Origin: JBCCGI01 sp039029355
Lineage (GTDB): Bacteria > Planctomycetota > UBA1135 > GCA-002686595
Length of the DNA stretch: 40,006 nt
Direction of reading: 5' to 3'
Assembly (NCBI GenBank): GCA_039029355.1
Contig: JBCCGI010000074.1
Location: forward strand, 1 to 40,006
How positions within the stretch are numbered: position 1 is the stretch's first letter; each line of letters opens with the position of its first letter. Shown in pieces: positions 29,618 to 38,098 of this stretch. Made by a program: the position numbers and the translations under genes. Below the pieces are notes generated by a model. The model searched no databases. It worked only from the letters and a program-made list of their open reading frames with translations, and was not told the DNA's origin.

Positions 29618-30394
29618 ATGCCGAAGCTCCTCGACCCCATTCGGAAGAGCCAGATCTGGCGGTCGGTTTTCCGTCACGGCTACCCGGATACGCCGCGGAA
29701 CCGCACGCTTGCGGTGCTCTCGAACGTCTTCCTGCACCTGCACCCCGTCAAGGTGCGACGGAGCGGGATTCGCCTGTCGTACACGTGGTGCATGGGCGGG
29801 CTGACGTTCTTCCTGTTCCTCGTCGAGACGATCACCGGCCTGCTCCTGATGTTCTACTACCGGCCGACGGCCGAGTGGGCGTTCCAGGACATCATGGCGC
29901 TGCGCGAGCACGTCCCGCTGGGCGTCATGCGCGAGGTGCACCGTTGGGCGGCGCACCTGATGGTGATCAGCGTGTGGCTGCACATGTACCGCGTCTTCCT
30001 GACCGGTTCGTACAAGCCGCCGCGTGAGTTCAACTGGAACGTCGGCGTCATCCTTCTGGTGTTGACGCTGCTGCTCTCCTTCACCGGCTATCTGCTCCCG
30101 TGGGACCAGCTCGCGGTTTGGGCCATCACGGTCGGCTCGAACATGGCCCGCGCGACGCCCATCCTGGGGCACGAGGGGCCGGGTGCGGCCTTCGTGAGCT
30201 TCGGCGGCCTGGACTTCATCCACGCCGGCGACGACGCGCGCTTCGGGCTTCTGGCCGGGCGCTTCGTCGGGGAGGGCACGCTGCTGCGCTTCTACGTGCT
30301 GCACTGTGTCGGCATCCCGATCATCGCGGCCACGCTGATGGCCGTGCACTTCTGGCGCGTCCGCAAGGACGGCGGCATCTCCGGCCCCCTGTAA
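29618..30394 (+). CDS. Cytochrome b N-terminal subunit (b6-like)
   Basis: A 258-residue membrane protein carrying the four-helix haem-binding half of cytochrome b. Helix B has EVHRWAAHLMVISVWLHMYR with H108 and H122 (14 apart). Helix D has LHCVGIPIIAATLMAVHFW with H229 and H244 (15 apart). The longer helix D spacing is the b6f/menaquinol type rather than the mitochondrial bc1 type. SFTGYLLPWDQLAVWAITVG is the conserved Qo-side segment. The remaining helices are encoded by the next gene, as in b6f complexes. The ATG at 29618 lies 44 bases after the Rieske stop with no clear Shine-Dalgarno. Confidence 0.93.
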   Translation: MPKLLDPIRKSQIWRSVFRHGYPDTPRNRTLAVLSNVFLHLHPVKVRRSGIRLSYTWCMGGLTFFLFLVETITGLLLMFYYRPTAEWAFQDIMALREHVPLGVMREVHRWAAHLMVISVWLHMYRVFLTGSYKPPREFNWNVGVILLVLTLLLSFTGYLLPWDQLAVWAITVGSNMARATPILGHEGPGAAFVSFGGLDFIHAGDDARFGLLAGRFVGEGTLLRFYVLHCVGIPIIAATLMAVHFWRVRKDGGISGPL

Positions 30395-30407
30395 GCCGCC
30401 CGCTCTT

Positions 30408-31487
30408 ATGGAGACCCTGCGTAACCTCATCGACTGGCTCTTCGAGCCGACGCGCTACTTCCTGGGCAGCGCGCTCTTGCTGTTCGTCGTGCTGAAGTGG
30501 CGCAAGCTGTTCAGCCTCCCGATCTTCATCTACACGTTCTTCGTGTTCGGGACGCTGTTCTTCCTCTGGGCCATGCAGGATCCGGACTTCACGGCGATCG
30601 TGACCAAGCCGGACAATATCCCGATCGTGATCCTGCTGGGCTCGGTCGGGTACTTCAGTTGGCTGGCGCTGCGTCAGGCGGTGATCAACGACGAGCGCAC
30701 GAAGCGCGGCGAGCCCACGATCGAAGCGGAGCTGTCGCGGAAGAAGGTCTTCACCTGGCCGGACCTGGTCTATACCGAGTTCATCAGCCTGATCCTCTTC
30801 ACGGCGTTCCTGATCGCGTGGTCGATCGAGATTCCGGCGCCGATCGAGGAACCGGCCGAGCTCTCGCGCACGCCGAACCCGTCCAAGGCGCCGTGGTACT
30901 TCCTGGGGCTTCAGGAGCTCCTCGTGTACTTCGACGCCTGGATCGCCGGCGTGCTGCTGCCCGGGTTCATCATCGTCGGGCTCTGCGCGATCCCGTACCT
31001 CGACACGAACCCCAAGGGCAACGGCTACTACACCTTCGACGAGCGCCCCTTCGCCATCAGCTTCTTCTGGGTCGGCTTCATCCTGTTCTGGGTGTCGTTC
31101 GTCATCCTCGGGACGTTCCTGCGCGGACCGAACTGGTCGTTCTTCGGGCCCTTCGAGTACTGGGACGTCCACAAGCTAGAGCCGATGGTCAACGTTGACC
31201 TGTCGACCTACTTCTGGGTGTTCCTGATGAAGCAGCCGCTGCCCGAGGCGATCCTGCTGCGCGAAGCGCCGGGCATCCTGCTGCTCAGCGGCTACTTCGC
31301 CGTGCTTCCCGTGCTGCTCGGGAAGACCGCGCTGCGCGGTCTCTACGCGCAGCTTGGCGCGGTCCGGTACCACGTGTTCTTCCACATGCTTCTCTGGTTC
31401 GGGCTGATCCCGATCAAGATGCTCGCGCGGTGGATCTTCTCTCTTAAGTACTTCGTCGCCATCCCCGAGTACTTCTTCAACGTCTAG
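30408..31487 (+). CDS. Cytochrome b C-terminal subunit (subunit IV-like, extended)
   Basis: A 359-residue, multi-helix membrane protein completing cytochrome b. The Qo-site motif normally written PEWY appears as KAPWYFLGLQELLVYF, a variant in which the Glu is absent from that place and QEL follows. It is about twice as long as plant or cyanobacterial subunit IV, with extra helices at the N-terminus (FLGSALLLFVVLKW, FIYTFFVFGTLFFLWAM) and the C-terminus (ILLLSGYFAVLPVLLG, FFHMLLWFGLIPIKML). Thirteen bases follow the previous stop. The extra helices may seat the multihaem cytochrome encoded next. Confidence 0.88.
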   Translation: METLRNLIDWLFEPTRYFLGSALLLFVVLKWRKLFSLPIFIYTFFVFGTLFFLWAMQDPDFTAIVTKPDNIPIVILLGSVGYFSWLALRQAVINDERTKRGEPTIEAELSRKKVFTWPDLVYTEFISLILFTAFLIAWSIEIPAPIEEPAELSRTPNPSKAPWYFLGLQELLVYFDAWIAGVLLPGFIIVGLCAIPYLDTNPKGNGYYTFDERPFAISFFWVGFILFWVSFVILGTFLRGPNWSFFGPFEYWDVHKLEPMVNVDLSTYFWVFLMKQPLPEAILLREAPGILLLSGYFAVLPVLLGKTALRGLYAQLGAVRYHVFFHMLLWFGLIPIKMLARWIFSLKYFVAIPEYFFNV

Positions 31488-31493
31488 CGACTC

Positions 31494-34400
31494 ATGGCTG
31501 ATCGAGGCGACACTCACTACCACGTCCCGAAGCTGAACGCCTGGTTCGCGCTCTCGAGCTTGGCTTTGCTCGCGGTCGCCTTCTGGATGGTGATCGACGA
31601 CTGGGACCGTTCGTGGAAGGACTACCAGCGCGAGTTTCGCCAGATCGAGATCGAGCGCACGCGCGCCTCGCTCGAGACGCCCGAGGCGCTAGCCGCCCTG
31701 GCGGCCGAGGCCGAGCTCGAGAGCCAGCTGGCCGACGCCCAGGCAGACCTCGATCGCCGGCGCGCCGAGATCGAGGAAGAGGAGGAAGAGCTCTTCCAGC
31801 TGCGCGGCAAGCAGTTCAAGGACACCGAAGCCGCCAAGTCCGCCAAGCAGGAGTTCAACTGGGAGCGCTACCTGCTCGAGGAGGGCCACACGACCGAAGA
31901 GGCCTTCATCAAGACGGAGAACGGCCTCAACGACGCCGCCAAGCTGCAGGAGGAGACCGACGCCGAGGTCGCCGCCCAGGAGGCGCTGGTCAAGTCACTC
32001 TACGCTGGGGTCGATGCCGTCGAGCGCGACATGAAGGCCGCGGCCAAGAGCATCGACCTTAACCGGAAGAAGCTCGCCAAGCTGGCGCCCGACGATGCTC
32101 CCACCCAGGTCGCGAACGTGCTTCGCGACTTCCCCGGACTCGACTTCATCGGTCCGAACATCAAGGTCAACAAGGTCGTCCTCGACAAGCTGACCTTCGA
32201 GCTCAACTTCACGAAGAAGCCGCGCATCGACATGTGCCAGACGTGCCACCTGGCGGTCGAGCGCGAGGGCTACGTCGAGGAGGACCTCGAGCATCCGTTC
32301 CGCTCGCACCCCAAGCTCGACCTGTTCCTGTCGGCTAAGTCGCCGCACCCGCTGAACGAGGTCGGCTGCTCGATCTGCCACCGCGGGTCCGGCGAGTCGC
32401 TGCACTTCGTGCGCTCCGACCACCGGCCGAGCGACGCCGCCGAGGGCGAGGCTTGGGCCGACGAGTACCACTGGCACAAGCAGCACCACTGGGACTACCC
32501 GATGCTCAGCTCGAAGCACGTCGAGGCGAGCTGCGTGCAGTGCCACAAGGACTCGATGGAGCTGATCGCTCCCGAGGCTCCGCAGGTGACCAAGGGTTAC
32601 CGGCTGTTCGAGCGCTACGGCTGCTACGCCTGTCACAAGGTCGAGTGGTTCCCGACCAAGCGCCGGCCTGGCCCGTCGCTGAAGAAGGTGGCGGAGAAGG
32701 TCGACTCCGACTTCATGTCCTCGTGGATCGCCGATCCGCGCGGCTTCCGGCCTTCGACGTGGATGCCGCAGATCTTCCACCTCGAGAACTTCAAGCCGGA
32801 CGAGAAGGTCGTCACCTCGAACTACGGCGCCGGCCGCGACATCCTCGGTCAGGAGTGGAACGACACCGCGATCGGGGCGATCACCTCGTTCATCATGTCG
32901 CGCTCGTCCGACGCGGCCGAGCCGCCGCTTCCGGTCGAGGGCGACCCGCTGCGCGGCCGCGAGTCGTTCCGCCTGTCGGGCTGCCTTGCGTGCCACAACA
33001 TGGCGCCGTTCCCCGGCCAAGAGGCCGGGAGCAGCGACATGGCCCTGGCCAACCGCGGCACGAACGAGCACGGGCCCAACCTGCGCGGCGTGGCGACCAA
33101 GACCACGCCGGAGTGGCTCTTCCAGTGGATCAAGAACCCGACCGCCTACTGGGCCGAGACGCGCATGCCCAACCTGCGGCTCTCCGATCAGGAGATCGCC
33201 GACATCGTGGCGTACGTGTTCGAGGATCCCGACGGCTACTTCACCGACACGCCGGAGGGCTGGACCGAGGGTCCGTCGCCCATGACGCGCGACGTGCTCG
33301 AGGAGCAGGCGCGCTGGTACTTCGGCAGCAAGAGCCGTGCGGAGCTCCAGACGGCGCTCGAGACCGAGTGGGCCGACGATCAGGTCCTGTCGGTCGCGGT
33401 CGGCGAGAAGCTCGTGATGAGCTACGGCTGCCAGTCTTGCCACGACATCTCCGGCATGGAGAACGCGATGCCGATCGGCGCCGAGCTCACCACGTGGGGC
33501 TCGAAGACGGTCGACAAGCTCGACTGGGGTCACCTGCCGTACATCTTCGCCGAAGAGCGCGGCTGGGATCACCACGCGACCAAGGAGTACAAGAGCTACC
33601 GCGAGCCCTGGATCTCCCAGAAGCTGGCCGAGCCGCGCTCCTACGACCGCGAGAAGGTGAAGAACCCGACCGAGCGGCTGAAGATGCCGTGGTTCGACTT
33701 CGAGGAGCACGAGATCGACGCGATCGTCACGTTCGTCGTCGGCCTGGTGAAGGACGAGGTGCAACGCGCCAAGATGGTGCCCAACGAGACCCAGGCCAGC
33801 ATGGACCTCGGCCTGCGGGCGATGCGGCAGAAGAACTGCGCGGCGTGCCACATCATCGAGCCGGGGCAGATCACCTACACCGACGAGGACGGGCTGCGGC
33901 GCACGGTCGAAGGCCAGGTGTTCCCGCTCGACTCCGATGAGTACATCGCGCCTCCCCTGGGCGACGAGTTCCACCCGTTCCTGGCGTCCTACGAGGACTA
34001 CGTCGAGGAGGACCTGGAAGAGGTCATCATCGAGCTGCTCCGCCCCGAGCCGGGCGTCGGCAACATCGGCGACACGGTCGTTGTCGAGGGCGTCGAGAAC
34101 GTCGACTCGATCGAGACCAAGCCCGCCTGGGGCGGCGACTTCGTACCGCTGGTCGTCGACTACTACCGCAACGCTTGGGGCTACGACGAGGCCACCGACG
34201 AGGACTTCTCGAAGACCGGCGACCCCGACGGGGAAGGCCGCGTCCAGGACGTCGACGGTGAGTGGCGCGACTACTCCGGCGAGGAGTACACGAAGGTACG
34301 GTGGACCTTCGCACCGCCCTTCCTGGTGGACGAAGGCTACAAGGTCCAGCGCGACTGGTTCTATCAGTTCCTTGAGGAGCCGTATCCGCTGCGTAAGCAG

Positions 34401-35093
34401 ATGCGCGTGAAGATGCCGAGCTTCACCTGGAAGGACGGTGAGGCCGGCGCCATCGCGGACTACTTCGCTGCGGCGGCCAACAAGGACTGGGCGGTGCGCT
34501 TCTCGCGCAGACTGCTCGTGGAGACCGACAACGACGTCGACGGCGCGGTGGAAGCTCTTGCGGAGCTAGACGTGCCGACGACTCAGCGCGAGCTACAGGC
34601 CATGCTCGACGGCTACCAGCCGACGATCGATGCCAGCCTGTCGAAACTGGAAAGGTTTGCCTCGTCGGATGGCGTGGCATTTGAGATCCCCCCGCCCGTG
34701 GACCCGTCCTACGAGATCCTCCACCCGCGGACGCCGACGATCCTGAACGGAACGCTCAAGCGGCACCCGGACTTCTTCCAAGGAGTCGGGCTGCTGACCA
34801 GCGATCCGCAGCGGGGGCCCAACTGCTTCCAGTGCCACTGGTTCAACGGCGATGCGCCGAATGCGGAGGGCCCGATCGCGTGGGCGCCGGACCTTCAATA
34901 TGTACGGGAGCGCTTGCGACCCGATTGGGTGCGCGAGTGGCTGACCAATCCGGCAGGCATTTATCCGGGAACGGCGATGCCCGCCAACTTCGTTGGCGAG
35001 CAGTACCAGGAGCTTTGGCCGAAGCCTCCGGAGGAGCAGATCGAAGACGTACTGATCTGGCTCTTCAACCTCGACCGAGAGCCCTCCCGCTAG
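31494..35093 (+). CDS. Giant membrane-anchored octahaem cytochrome c of the bc complex
   Basis: A 1199-residue cytochrome c. One N-terminal helix (about 14-33) is followed by a long coiled coil (about 40-215, rich in E, K, A and R). Eight CxxCH haem motifs come next, with first Cys at 248, 292, 347, 377, 497, 646, 782 and 1111. Repeated cytochrome-c-domain endings such as TRMPNLRLSDQEIADIVAYV and the C-terminal GTAMPANF provide likely Met ligands for several haems. It starts six bases after the cytochrome b subunit gene. In place of a monohaem c1, it probably takes electrons from the Rieske centre and wires them to terminal acceptors. The size and the coiled-coil insertion are unusual. Confidence 0.9.
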   Translation: MADRGDTHYHVPKLNAWFALSSLALLAVAFWMVIDDWDRSWKDYQREFRQIEIERTRASLETPEALAALAAEAELESQLADAQADLDRRRAEIEEEEEELFQLRGKQFKDTEAAKSAKQEFNWERYLLEEGHTTEEAFIKTENGLNDAAKLQEETDAEVAAQEALVKSLYAGVDAVERDMKAAAKSIDLNRKKLAKLAPDDAPTQVANVLRDFPGLDFIGPNIKVNKVVLDKLTFELNFTKKPRIDMCQTCHLAVEREGYVEEDLEHPFRSHPKLDLFLSAKSPHPLNEVGCSICHRGSGESLHFVRSDHRPSDAAEGEAWADEYHWHKQHHWDYPMLSSKHVEASCVQCHKDSMELIAPEAPQVTKGYRLFERYGCYACHKVEWFPTKRRPGPSLKKVAEKVDSDFMSSWIADPRGFRPSTWMPQIFHLENFKPDEKVVTSNYGAGRDILGQEWNDTAIGAITSFIMSRSSDAAEPPLPVEGDPLRGRESFRLSGCLACHNMAPFPGQEAGSSDMALANRGTNEHGPNLRGVATKTTPEWLFQWIKNPTAYWAETRMPNLRLSDQEIADIVAYVFEDPDGYFTDTPEGWTEGPSPMTRDVLEEQARWYFGSKSRAELQTALETEWADDQVLSVAVGEKLVMSYGCQSCHDISGMENAMPIGAELTTWGSKTVDKLDWGHLPYIFAEERGWDHHATKEYKSYREPWISQKLAEPRSYDREKVKNPTERLKMPWFDFEEHEIDAIVTFVVGLVKDEVQRAKMVPNETQASMDLGLRAMRQKNCAACHIIEPGQITYTDEDGLRRTVEGQVFPLDSDEYIAPPLGDEFHPFLASYEDYVEEDLEEVIIELLRPEPGVGNIGDTVVVEGVENVDSIETKPAWGGDFVPLVVDYYRNAWGYDEATDEDFSKTGDPDGEGRVQDVDGEWRDYSGEEYTKVRWTFAPPFLVDEGYKVQRDWFYQFLEEPYPLRKQMRVKMPSFTWKDGEAGAIADYFAAAANKDWAVRFSRRLLVETDNDVDGAVEALAELDVPTTQRELQAMLDGYQPTIDASLSKLERFASSDGVAFEIPPPVDPSYEILHPRTPTILNGTLKRHPDFFQGVGLLTSDPQRGPNCFQCHWFNGDAPNAEGPIAWAPDLQYVRERLRPDWVREWLTNPAGIYPGTAMPANFVGEQYQELWPKPPEEQIEDVLIWLFNLDREPSR

Positions 35094-35130
35094 GGCGCCT
35101 TCCCTCCCTCTCCTTCCCAAGAAACACGCC

Positions 35131-35883
35131 ATGAAGATGATCCTCACGCTGTGCGCGGCAGGCGCACTCCTCGCTTCCAACTCCAACAACGAGAGTCCCG
35201 GCCCGGTCAACCCGCCCATGGGCTCGGTCGCCGGCAAGGTCATGTTCGAGGGCGATCGGCCGAAGGCGCTGCCCGACCTCGCTCCGAAGGAGGAAGAGCT
35301 CAAGGGCTGCCACCACGACGGCCACGCGATGGACAAGAGCGATCGCACGCTGCTGATCGACGACAAGGGCGGCGTGGCGAACGTCGTCGTGCTGATCGAG
35401 GTCAAGGGCGCGGAAGTGAAGCCGCGCACCGAGCCGATCGTCATGGACCAGCGCAGCTGCCGCTTCGAGCCGCACGTGCAGGTCGCTCGCGTGGGTGAGA
35501 CGGTGCGCTTCCTCAACTCGGATGGCACCAACCACAACATCCACACGTACGCCAAGAAGAACAAGAACATCAACAACAACGTCGCCGGCGGTTCCAACTA
35601 CGACATGACCGTCGAGAAGGAAGAGATGATCAAGATCGGCTGCGACATCCACCCGTGGATGGGCAGCTACCTGGTCGTCACCGAAGCGACGCACTTCGCG
35701 ATCTCGAAGGCCGACGGCACGTTCCAGATCCCGGATCTCCCGGCCGGCACCTACAAGGCCGAGTACTGGCACGAGACGCTCGGCAAGGGCAAGGCCGACG
35801 TCACGGTCGAGGAGGGCAAGGCCGCCTCGCTCGAGATCAAGCTCTCGGCCGCCAAGAAGAAGAAGGGCGGCCGCCGCCGCTAG
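35131..35883 (+). CDS. Cupredoxin-like secreted electron-transfer protein
   Basis: A 250-residue protein with a short hydrophobic leader (MILTLCAAGALLAS). A plastocyanin/azurin-like middle part has the copper ligand set NHNIH (H135 or H138) and CDIHPWM (C171, H174, M177), so a type 1 copper site is likely. The C-terminal ~60 residues (ADGTFQIPDLPAGTYKAEYW) look like a carboxypeptidase-regulatory-like beta domain, ending in a strongly basic KKKKGGRRR tail. It lies 37 bases after the octahaem cytochrome and before a terminator, so it is the last gene of the operon and a plausible electron acceptor of the cytochrome. Confidence 0.82.
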   Translation: MKMILTLCAAGALLASNSNNESPGPVNPPMGSVAGKVMFEGDRPKALPDLAPKEEELKGCHHDGHAMDKSDRTLLIDDKGGVANVVVLIEVKGAEVKPRTEPIVMDQRSCRFEPHVQVARVGETVRFLNSDGTNHNIHTYAKKNKNINNNVAGGSNYDMTVEKEEMIKIGCDIHPWMGSYLVVTEATHFAISKADGTFQIPDLPAGTYKAEYWHETLGKGKADVTVEEGKAASLEIKLSAAKKKKGGRRR

Positions 35884-35912
35884 TCCGGCCGGTCCTCCTG
35901 CGCGGAGCCAAG

Positions 35913-35954
35913 GAGGGGGGGCGTCCCGAGGGGACGCCCCCCCTCGTCTTTTTT
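35913..35954 (+). terminator. Intrinsic terminator of the bc operon
   Basis: Bases 35913-35927 pair perfectly with 35931-35945 (15 bp, with seven consecutive G-C pairs) around a GAG loop. GTC and a run of six T (35949-35954) follow. It ends the Rieske-to-cupredoxin operon. Confidence 0.92.
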
Positions 35955-36253
35955 ACACGCCGCGCAGCCGCGGGCGCCGCGATCGGCAAACAGCGGTGGG
36001 CCCTCGGACGTAACGCCCCACGATCCCTTTCCAACCCAGTCCGGCTGGGTTCCGCGCGGGACGGCGCGGCGAGCTCTGGAGGAAGCCCCACGAGGCGGGC
36101 GGGCTCGACCGCGAGGCGGGTTCCGGGACCCGAGGCCAGGCCTCGGACCGCGCCCGCGCCGGCGGACCCTCGCTCGATCCCCGCCCTCCGGTGCCCCGCT
36201 CTGGCGGGGGCCGGCGGCGCGCGACCCCGGCCGGCGAGCACTCGGAGGACCCG
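35955..36253. other. Intergenic region with two inverted repeats
   Basis: Together with the preceding terminator this is a 370-base gap. It holds AACCCAG/CTGGGTT (36033-36051, 7-bp stem, five-base loop) and CCGAGGCC/GGCCTCGG (36130-36146, one-base spacer). GGAGG at 36244-36248 is the ribosome site of the next gene. No open frame looks genuine. The promoter of the PDZ gene should lie here but no clear -35/-10 pair stands out. Confidence 0.5.
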
Positions 36254-37351
36254 ATGAACCCGACCACTCCGCTCCTGACCCTCGCTCTCGCCGCCGTGCC
36301 GCTGGCCGTACGCGGCATCTCCAGCCCCCTTCCCATGGCTCCCCAGGACGCCTACCTCGGGATCTACGTCGCCGACGGCGACGCCGACGGTGCCCAGGTC
36401 ACGCGCCTGATGGAGGCCTCTCCCGCCGGCGAGGCCGGCCTGCGGGCCGGCGACCGCATCGTGTCCTTCGGCGGCGAGCCGGTGGCGAGCTCCGAGGATC
36501 TGGTCGAGCTGGTCGCCGCCCGCGACGCCGGCGAACGGATCGAGGTGGTGTTCCTGCGTGGCGACACGCAGCGCTCCTACGAGATCCAGCTGGGCGACAA
36601 GGCCGCCCTCGACGCGGCCGGCCAGGTGTGGGAGGGCACCCTGCCCGAGGGCCTCGGCCGTCTGGCGCCCGAGACCCCGCCGGAGTGGGTGCCCGAGCCC
36701 CAGGAAGCCGCCCCGGCCGAGCCTCCGCACGCGGCCCACGGCGAGCGCGGGATCCACGGGTACGCGGACGCCGACGCGGCGGCCGAGGACCGCTGGCGCC
36801 ACCTGCTGGAGCTCCACAGCGCCCACGCCGACCGCTGGTCGGTCGAGCTCGACGACCGCCTGACCGAGCTCCGGCGGCGCATGGAGGACCGCTGGAGGGA
36901 CCTCTCCAACGAGATCAGCGCCTTCCAGCGCGAGCGCGTCGACGTGTCCTTCCGCGAGCGCCTCGAGCGCCTGCGTCAGGACCTGGACCGCGATCTGGAG
37001 GCCCGCACCTCGCAGATCGACGAGCTCCGCGACCGGATGCGCGCGGCCGAGGCCGAGGGGCGCGAGCGCCTGCACCGTTGGATCGAGGAGGCGCACGAGC
37101 GCCGGGCCCCGCGCACCGAGCTGCGCTGGTGGGGGCAGGACTCGAACGGCGAGCGCATCCTCACCCAGCCCCATGTGGTCGAGATCGAGCCGGTCGAGCC
37201 GGGCGTGCCGCACGCTCAGCCCATCCACCCCGGGCAGATGGGGATCCGACGCGGGCGGGCGTCCGGAGGCGACGTCGAGGCGCTCCGCGACGAGGTGCGC
37301 GAGCTGCGCGCCGAGATCCAGGGCCTCAAGGAGCTCCTGAAGAACCGCTAG
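36254..37351 (+). CDS. Secreted PDZ-domain protein with coiled coil
   Basis: A 365-residue protein. A signal-like N-terminus (LLTLALAAVPLAVRG) is followed by one PDZ domain at about 33-115 (YLGIYVADGDADGAQVTRL, SPAGEAGLRAGDRIVSFGG, VEVVFLRG-type strands). A Pro/Glu-rich linker precedes a long Arg/Glu-rich helical region (about 175-290) and a final short coiled coil (VEALRDEVRELRAEIQGLKE). No protease domain is present, so it is not a DegP-type enzyme and probably acts as a scaffold or adaptor in the envelope. ATG 36254 has GGAGG at the right distance. Confidence 0.78.
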   Translation: MNPTTPLLTLALAAVPLAVRGISSPLPMAPQDAYLGIYVADGDADGAQVTRLMEASPAGEAGLRAGDRIVSFGGEPVASSEDLVELVAARDAGERIEVVFLRGDTQRSYEIQLGDKAALDAAGQVWEGTLPEGLGRLAPETPPEWVPEPQEAAPAEPPHAAHGERGIHGYADADAAAEDRWRHLLELHSAHADRWSVELDDRLTELRRRMEDRWRDLSNEISAFQRERVDVSFRERLERLRQDLDRDLEARTSQIDELRDRMRAAEAEGRERLHRWIEEAHERRAPRTELRWWGQDSNGERILTQPHVVEIEPVEPGVPHAQPIHPGQMGIRRGRASGGDVEALRDEVRELRAEIQGLKELLKNR

Positions 37352-37516
37352 GCGGTGTACCCGGGGGCGCGGCGGCCGGGAGGCTACCGCGCCCGCCGAA
37401 CCCCCTCCGGAGAGAGGGGAGCCGGGGCCGCGAGCTCGGCGTGGCGAGCCCGCGTGAAAACGTGCCGAGGCCCGGGCGAGGGGGACCCAGAGCTCCGGCC
37501 GGGGGACGCGGGGACG

Positions 37517-37864
37517 CTACTCTTCGGTCGGCTCCTCGGGCGCTTCCTGGAGGCGCTCGGCCCACTTGTCGAGCCAGCGTGGCGGGTCCCAGCCGTGCAG
37601 GACGTTGGCCACCGTGCCGAGCGCGTGGAGCTCGTCGGTACTGGGGGGAGCGGAGCCGGTGGCCTTTGGCGGGGCCTCCCCGGACTGCTGAGCCTCGACC
37701 TCGACCTGGGCAACGAAGCTGCGCTCCAGGAAGGCGAGGAGCCGCTCGCGCATCTCCGGCCGGACGTTCTCGGCTCGCTCGGCGAGGGGCAGCATGCGGT
37801 CGCCGAAGGCGGCCGACACGCCGTACCGTCGGCAGAGGTCACGGATGTAGTCGCGCGGGTTCAT
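37517..37864 (-). CDS. Small hypothetical protein
   Basis: A 115-residue protein, not recognised. It begins NPRDYIRDLCRRYGVSA and is mainly helical, with an acidic, Pro-rich tail (LQEAPEEPTEE) and no signal peptide or membrane segment. Codon use resembles the neighbours, and the frame is the best coding candidate between the PDZ protein and the secreted repeat protein. It is divergent from the latter, 234 bases apart. Confidence 0.55.
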   Translation of the reverse strand: MNPRDYIRDLCRRYGVSAAFGDRMLPLAERAENVRPEMRERLLAFLERSFVAQVEVEAQQSGEAPPKATGSAPPSTDELHALGTVANVLHGWDPPRWLDKWAERLQEAPEEPTEE

Positions 37865-38098
37865 GGTTCTGAATCAAACCTACCCCGGCTCGCTCCGGCG
37901 GGGCCGCGACCCACGCTTTCCCGGCCCGAAAGCCCGCATTTACGGCGCATTCAGCGAATTTGGATACGATCTTCAATCCCCGCAAGGCGGCGTGCCCCTA
38001 CACTGTTTCGCCTTAAATCGCGGACCCCGCAGCCAGGGGTCGCGTTGGACTTGTTTCCAGCCCCGCCCGCGGGGCTCTTCCCCAAGGCTCTCTCAGGA

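Noticed and set aside
31995..33974. A 659-residue minus-strand open frame
   Set aside because: It is antisense to the octahaem cytochrome c, whose CxxCH motifs establish the plus-strand reading.
36033..36051. The AACCCAG/CTGGGTT hairpin as a terminator
   Set aside because: No T run follows on either strand, and a complete terminator already lies at 35913-35954.
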